A DNA stretch of 33,115 nt from Alphaproteobacteria bacterium (lineage in GTDB: Bacteria > Pseudomonadota > Alphaproteobacteria > Micavibrionales > UBA2020), in the NCBI GenBank assembly GCA_030682495.1, contig JAUXOC010000049.1, positions 1 to 33,115 of the forward strand. The letters run 5' to 3'. Positions 28,314 through 33,115 of this stretch are shown in pieces. Made by a program: the position numbers and the translations under genes. The stretch's first letter is position 1. Every line of letters starts with the position of its first letter. Under the pieces are notes generated by a model that did not search any database, was not told where the DNA came from, and worked only from the letters and a program-made list of their open reading frames with translations.

Positions 28314-30827
28314 TTACGGCGCCGTGGTCAGGAAATCGCCCCTATCTACAATACTGGATGTATTCATGCGCGATATCTCGGCCACTTCGGCGACGCTGAG
28401 AATACGGGTATAAATCCGCACATCATCGATGAGCCCGTCATAGTAAAGCCCTCTGCCCGCGCGCAACTCGCCGACATAAAAATTGCCGCCGATCCAATCC
28501 GCCGAATTACCCGGATTCGCAAAGCTAGACATAAGCGCGCCATCTACATAAATATTGCTCTGCCCGCCCTTGATGGAACTGACCGCGGTCTGGCTCCATT
28601 CTGCGTTGCCGATGGCCGCGCCGACGGTTGCTGTGCCGACGTTAGAAGTATTATACGTACGCGCCACAACCTCGCCGTTGCGTACCGTGACCCATCCGGG
28701 GTAAGGCGCAGGTGCTCCCATCGGTCTGCCGTCCGACCAAACCGTAAAGCCGTAGAGGTTCTGATCAGCCGTACCGCCTGTCGTGCGGTCAGGCGCGACA
28801 GAGGCCAGCACCGTATACTGTGTATACGTCCCGGGCAGCGCCGTGGTGCGCACATATTCGCTTGTGCCATTAAAATTAAGTGCTTCGCGGTGCAGCCCCG
28901 ATGTCATATCTGCAAGGTCAAGCCCGCCCGTCAGCGTCCCGTTGTATCCGTTGCCGGAGCGGTCATAGGCGAGCGTATTGCTTGTCCATTCGCTATCAAA
29001 CGTCCAGTGCAACAGCAGGCCGTCATGCAGCGGCGCACCGTAGTATATCTGCGGCGTTAATCCGCCGGACGGTGTGGACTGGTACAAACCACCTGCCTGC
29101 CCCCACCAGTTGCCGCGCGCCATCAGCGTTGCGCCATCAAGATCAACAGCCACATCTTCGAGCCCGTTGCCGTACAGGCTGTTGCCGCCGTCAGAACGCC
29201 CGCCGCCGCCAAGATCAATGTCCACGCTGCCAGCTGTGCTGTCGTCATAAAGAATAACGCCATGCTGCGTATTGCCTGTCATGCGCGATGCCGTCACAGC
29301 ACCGGCAAGCGCGCCATCCTGACGGGCATAGAAACGCAGGCCGTTCCGGTTGTCATCGATGCGCAGGTTATTCACATTGGCATCGATATAACTGTTCAAC
29401 CCCGCCGCTTCGATACGCAGGCCATCGCTGCCATTATTGACAAGCGAGAGGCTGCGCAAATTCAGCGTGCCCAGATCGGCACCGCCTGCGGCATAGGCAT
29501 AAAGGCCATGCCGCGCCGCGCCATCAACGGTGAGGCCGGCAACCGTCACATCACTGCCCGTGACATAGATACCATCACCGTTTGCATTCAGGTTGGTAAT
29601 GACCGGCGCGCTTGTGGATTCAAGCAACATCTGGCCGGAAAAATTCGCTCCGTCCGATGTCGTAAAACGCCCTGCATCGTAAATGAAATTAGTCCCAGAG
29701 CCGATCAATGCCTGATTGCTTTGCGCAAGCACGATGCCCTCCTGCATCCCTGCGCTGTCGCCGGTGCCCGCATGGACGTATATAATGTCACCTTCCCTGT
29801 CTGCGGCAACACCGGCAGCAGTGAGGGTATTGAAAGGCGTTTCCCGTCCGCCGTCACCACCTGCCCCCGCCGTGTTATCGACATGGAAAACCCGCTGGTT
29901 CATGCTGTCGAAGGCACTGAGTACCGGATTGCCGATGATGGGCGCAACGGCCACGCGCGCGGCTGTAATCACGTCAATATCGCGCTCGGGGCTTTCGTCC
30001 ATCCGGCTTTTGAGGCCGAGCGTCTTTGCAGAAGATTTAGAGCCAAACGGAAAGCGCAGCGTTGCTTCGACAAAACCTTGTGCGCCGCGCTGGTTGTCGG
30101 TTTCAAATCTTGCGCCCAGCTGCACGTCCTGCGTGACCTCCGCAATCGCCCGCAAACGGATGCCCTGCAAACCCTCCACATCGCTGCCTTTAAAGGCGAA
30201 GCCGCCCGCCGCAACGCGGAAAGACTCCATCGGCCCGCGCAGCGCCTCAATCGGCAACGCAAACTCGATGTCAAAGCCGTGCAGCGGCTTTTCAACCAAA
30301 AGCCCGCCCGTATCGTAATAAATGCCGGTATCGGCAAGGTAGGGCGTGGTGGATGCCGCCGCAATTGCATAGCGTTCTTTTTGATTGGCGGGGACATAGG
30401 CGTTCAGCCTGATATCCAGCCCCTCGGTCAGATATTCAAAACCTGCCGTTGTCTGATAAAAGACAGAGCCGCGCGACGAACGCCGCCGGTCGAGCCAGCC
30501 ATGCACGCCCAAAACCGCATCGCCGCTGTCTGACATCTGGCGGTATCCGGCACCGAAATTCCATTCCCTGTTGTCGCCATCATCGCCCATCAGCCTGACA
30601 TCGCCATAAAAAACGCGGTCGCTGTCTTGTGCCAGCGGTACCCATGCTTCGGTCATCAGGATGGAACGCTCTGTGCCGTGGCGCCAATTGGCTTCAAGGC
30701 GCGGCTTGAACTGCTTTTGTTTTGGCGTTTCCGCTGCCGCCATAACCGGAGCGCAAAGCAGCGTCAGCCAGATGCCGACTATGGCAAGCTGAAGACTTAA
30801 AGGGCTGGTGACGTCACCGGAAGACAT
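28314..30827 (-). CDS. Putative inverse autotransporter: intimin-like barrel, beta-helix-like passenger, C-terminal LamG-like domain
   Basis: 837 aa. Signal peptide (LAIVGIWLTLLCAPVMAAAE). Barrel-like repeats (WNFGAGYRQMSDSGDAVLGVHGWLDRRRSSRGSVFYQTTAGFEYLTEGLDIRLNAYVP). Segment FHVDNTAGAGGDGGRETPFNTLTAA...GDIIYVHAGTGD followed by beta-helix-like repeats. LamG-like region (LLLHWTFDSEW...YDRSGNGYNGTL...LNFNGTSEYV...YDGLIDDVRIYTRILSVAEV). Confidence 0.82.
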   Translation of the reverse strand: MSSGDVTSPLSLQLAIVGIWLTLLCAPVMAAAETPKQKQFKPRLEANWRHGTERSILMTEAWVPLAQDSDRVFYGDVRLMGDDGDNREWNFGAGYRQMSDSGDAVLGVHGWLDRRRSSRGSVFYQTTAGFEYLTEGLDIRLNAYVPANQKERYAIAAASTTPYLADTGIYYDTGGLLVEKPLHGFDIEFALPIEALRGPMESFRVAAGGFAFKGSDVEGLQGIRLRAIAEVTQDVQLGARFETDNQRGAQGFVEATLRFPFGSKSSAKTLGLKSRMDESPERDIDVITAARVAVAPIIGNPVLSAFDSMNQRVFHVDNTAGAGGDGGRETPFNTLTAAGVAADREGDIIYVHAGTGDSAGMQEGIVLAQSNQALIGSGTNFIYDAGRFTTSDGANFSGQMLLESTSAPVITNLNANGDGIYVTGSDVTVAGLTVDGAARHGLYAYAAGGADLGTLNLRSLSLVNNGSDGLRIEAAGLNSYIDANVNNLRIDDNRNGLRFYARQDGALAGAVTASRMTGNTQHGVILYDDSTAGSVDIDLGGGGRSDGGNSLYGNGLEDVAVDLDGATLMARGNWWGQAGGLYQSTPSGGLTPQIYYGAPLHDGLLLHWTFDSEWTSNTLAYDRSGNGYNGTLTGGLDLADMTSGLHREALNFNGTSEYVRTTALPGTYTQYTVLASVAPDRTTGGTADQNLYGFTVWSDGRPMGAPAPYPGWVTVRNGEVVARTYNTSNVGTATVGAAIGNAEWSQTAVSSIKGGQSNIYVDGALMSSFANPGNSADWIGGNFYVGELRAGRGLYYDGLIDDVRIYTRILSVAEVAEISRMNTSSIVDRGDFLTTAP

Positions 30828-31018
30828 GGTTTAAAAAATATCCCGTATTTCAAATTACTTATTACAATTTCTTTTCACACATACAGTTAAGCGCATACTT
30901 TGATATGCGTCAAATTGAATATAAAGCCTCTTTTTAAATTATGTTAATAACAATGCCCGCGAACGACAGGCTGTTTTTTGAAATCTTCTTTCCCGTCAAA
31001 GCTGCTTTTTTCTGCGCC

Positions 31019-31054
31019 GCGGCATTTAACGATTGCCGCTGGCCAAAGCGGTGA
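31019..31054 (+). promoter_or_regulatory. Structured metK leader with two mutually exclusive hairpins; possible cis-regulatory RNA
   Basis: Hairpin A GCGGCA(31019-31024)/TGCCGC(31034-31039). Hairpin B TTGCCGCT(31033-31040)/AGCGGTGA(31047-31054), including G-T wobbles. Both use the same TGCCGC strand. Confidence 0.4.
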
Positions 31055-31103
31055 CGTATAAAAAAACAGCACATAACAACACATGCACAAAGGTTTTACG
31101 GTC

Positions 31104-32333
31104 ATGGCAGAGCAAAAATATATCTTCACCAGTGAATCTGTCGGCGAAGGTCACCCCGACAAACTCTGCGACCGGGTTTCTGATGCCATCGTCGATGCTT
31201 ATCTGAATGCCGATCCTTATGCCCGCGTTGCGGCTGAATGCCTTGCGACCACCGGTTTCCTCTGCATCGCCGGTGAAACACGCGGCCCCGCTTCCCTCAC
31301 GCCCGATGTCATTGAAACCGTTGCCCGCCACGCCGTGCGTGATATCGGCTATAAGCAGGAAGAATTCCATTGGGAAAAAATCAAAGTCGACGTACGCCTG
31401 CATGCGCAATCTGCCGATATCGCGCAGGGCGTCGATGCCGCCGGTGACAAGGACGAAGGCGCGGGCGATCAGGGCATTATGTTCGGCTATGCCTGCCGTG
31501 AAACGTCAGAATTGATGCCGGCCGCAATCCAGTATTCCCACGCGATTTTGAAATCGCTGGCCGAAGCCCGCCACAGCGGCGCGCTGTACAAGCTGGGGCC
31601 CGATGCAAAAAGTCAGGTCAGCCTTGAATACGTTGCGGGCAAACCCGTGCGCGCGACTTCGGTTGTGGTCTCCACGCAACATGATGAGAGCCTGACAACC
31701 GAAGAGGTGCGCGAGATGGTGCGTCCCCATGTCGAAAACATCCTGCCCGAAGGCTGGATGTGCGACGAAAGCCAGTTCTACGTCAACCCGACCGGCCGTT
31801 TTGTGATCGGCGGGCCGGATGGCGATTGCGGCCTGACCGGACGCAAAATCATCGTCGATACCTATGGCGGCGCAGCGCCGCACGGTGGCGGTGCATTCTC
31901 CGGCAAAGACCCGACGAAGGTTGACCGTTCAGCTGCCTATGCCGCCCGCCATGCCGCGAAAAACATCGTGGCCGCAGGCCTTGCCGACCGCTGCACCATC
32001 CAGCTGTCCTATGCCATTGGCGTATCACATCCGATTTCGATTTTCGTCAATACGCATGGCACAGGCCGCTATGACGATGCCGCCTTGTCGCTCGCCTTGC
32101 AGGCCGTGGCAGACTTCCGCCCCCGTGCGATCCGTGAACGCCTCACCCTCAACAAGCCGATCTATGCCCGCACCGCAGCCTATGGCCACTTTGGCCGCGC
32201 GGCCGAGGCAGATGGCGGCTTCACATGGGAAAAGCTGGATCTGGTCGAGGCACTAACGAATGAAATCTCGTCCAAGAAATACAAGGACGCAGAACTGAGC
32301 GACAACGTCCGTGTGGCCGATTTCAAACGCTGA
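31104..32333 (+). CDS. metK: S-adenosylmethionine synthetase
   Basis: [89 protein letters not shown]. Start at 31104 (track 31083). Confidence 0.98.
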   Translation: MAEQKYIFTSESVGEGHPDKLCDRVSDAIVDAYLNADPYARVAAECLATTGFLCIAGETRGPASLTPDVIETVARHAVRDIGYKQEEFHWEKIKVDVRLHAQSADIAQGVDAAGDKDEGAGDQGIMFGYACRETSELMPAAIQYSHAILKSLAEARHSGALYKLGPDAKSQVSLEYVAGKPVRATSVVVSTQHDESLTTEEVREMVRPHVENILPEGWMCDESQFYVNPTGRFVIGGPDGDCGLTGRKIIVDTYGGAAPHGGGAFSGKDPTKVDRSAAYAARHAAKNIVAAGLADRCTIQLSYAIGVSHPISIFVNTHGTGRYDDAALSLALQAVADFRPRAIRERLTLNKPIYARTAAYGHFGRAAEADGGFTWEKLDLVEALTNEISSKKYKDAELSDNVRVADFKR

Positions 32334-32347
32334 TCCGCGCAGATACC

Positions 32348-33049
32348 ATGACCGAAGCCGCGCAGCCCCAGCAACAGCGCCAATTCTATGGCCGCCGCAA
32401 AGGCAAGAAACTGCGTACGCAGCAGCAGGATGCCTATGAAAGCATCCTGCCTGCCGCAACGCTTGTCTTGCCTGCCGGTGACGCTGCCGTAAATCCCGCA
32501 TCGTTTTTCGATACGCCCGTGAAACAGGTCTGGATGGAAATCGGCTTTGGCCACGGCGAGCATCTGGCATGGCATGCGCGGAACAATCCCGATGTTGGTC
32601 TTATCGGCTGCGAACCTTTTATCAACGGCATCGCCGCGCTGTGTTTGCAGATACGCGAGCATAACCTGAAGAACGTCCGCATCTGGCCGGATGACGCACG
32701 GCTGCTGCTGAGCCGCCTGCCCGCGCAGTCGCTTGACAGACTATTCATCATCAACGCCGACCCATGGCCAAAAAAGCGCCACCACAAGCGGCGCTTTATC
32801 CAGACCGAGATGCTGGACAAGCTGCACAGGCTTTTGAAGCCCGGTGCGGAATTTCGCATGGCGACCGATCACCCCGATCTGGCCGAATGGCTGGTGGAGA
32901 AAACCTGCACCCACGCCGGTTTTGACTGGCAGGCCACATGCGCCGCCGACTGGCAAACCCGCCCTGCCGACCTGCCGGAGACGAAATTCCAGCACAAGGG
33001 TCTCAAGGCCGGTCGCCCGACCGTATTCCTGAATTTCACGCGAAAATAG
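32348..33049 (+). CDS. trmB: tRNA (guanine-N7-)-methyltransferase
   Basis: VWMEIGFGHGEHLAWHARNNPDVGLIGCEPFINGIA and INADPWPKKRHHKRRFIQ are TrmB signature motifs. Confidence 0.96.
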   Translation: MTEAAQPQQQRQFYGRRKGKKLRTQQQDAYESILPAATLVLPAGDAAVNPASFFDTPVKQVWMEIGFGHGEHLAWHARNNPDVGLIGCEPFINGIAALCLQIREHNLKNVRIWPDDARLLLSRLPAQSLDRLFIINADPWPKKRHHKRRFIQTEMLDKLHRLLKPGAEFRMATDHPDLAEWLVEKTCTHAGFDWQATCAADWQTRPADLPETKFQHKGLKAGRPTVFLNFTRK

Positions 33050-33115
33050 ATTTTCATAAGAGAATCGCCCCTCCGCCGCAAATCCGTCACCACAAAGCAG
33101 CGTAAAATCACCCTT

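Noticed and set aside
29262-30533. 423-aa plus-strand ORF
   Set aside because: Antisense to the inverse-autotransporter gene, whose strand has signal peptide, barrel and LamG-like features. The opposite translation has atypical composition.
31010-31060. Confident SAM-II or SAM/SAH riboswitch call
   Set aside because: Only fragmentary similarity to remembered consensus sequences and the required pseudoknot could not be drawn, so it is kept only as a candidate structured leader.

Overview
The window is about 33 kb of GC-rich, densely coding bacterial DNA. It is probably alphaproteobacterial, inferred from gene order and protein similarity. Two conserved housekeeping blocks dominate: (i) mfd / sdhE / (two extra genes) / recG, and (ii) miaB-phoH-ybeY-corC-lnt-XRE regulator-metK-trmB. 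Around them are an aspartate aminotransferase, an AmgK-like phosphotransferase, a nitrilase-superfamily hydrolase, an AGCS-family symporter, an AI-2E-family transporter, a 2-hydroxyacid dehydrogenase and several unknown proteins. The second block has three departures from the usual order. phoH is present twice in tandem, and copy 1 has an RG-rich linker and is separated from copy 2 by a strong hairpin terminator. lnt is present twice in tandem with an ATGA overlap, and both copies keep the E/K/C catalytic residues. A large minus-strand gene for a putative inverse-autotransporter surface protein (intimin-like barrel, beta-helix-like passenger, C-terminal LamG-like domain) sits between the XRE regulator and metK. 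Smaller signals are a REPIN-like palindrome pair, an AT-rich DUF5677-like islet, a near-consensus promoter with repeated AATACA half-sites ahead of the XRE gene, and a metK leader with two mutually exclusive hairpins. I found no rRNA, tRNA, CRISPR array, transposase or prophage genes. All calls come from reading the sequence and supplied translations; no database search was run.
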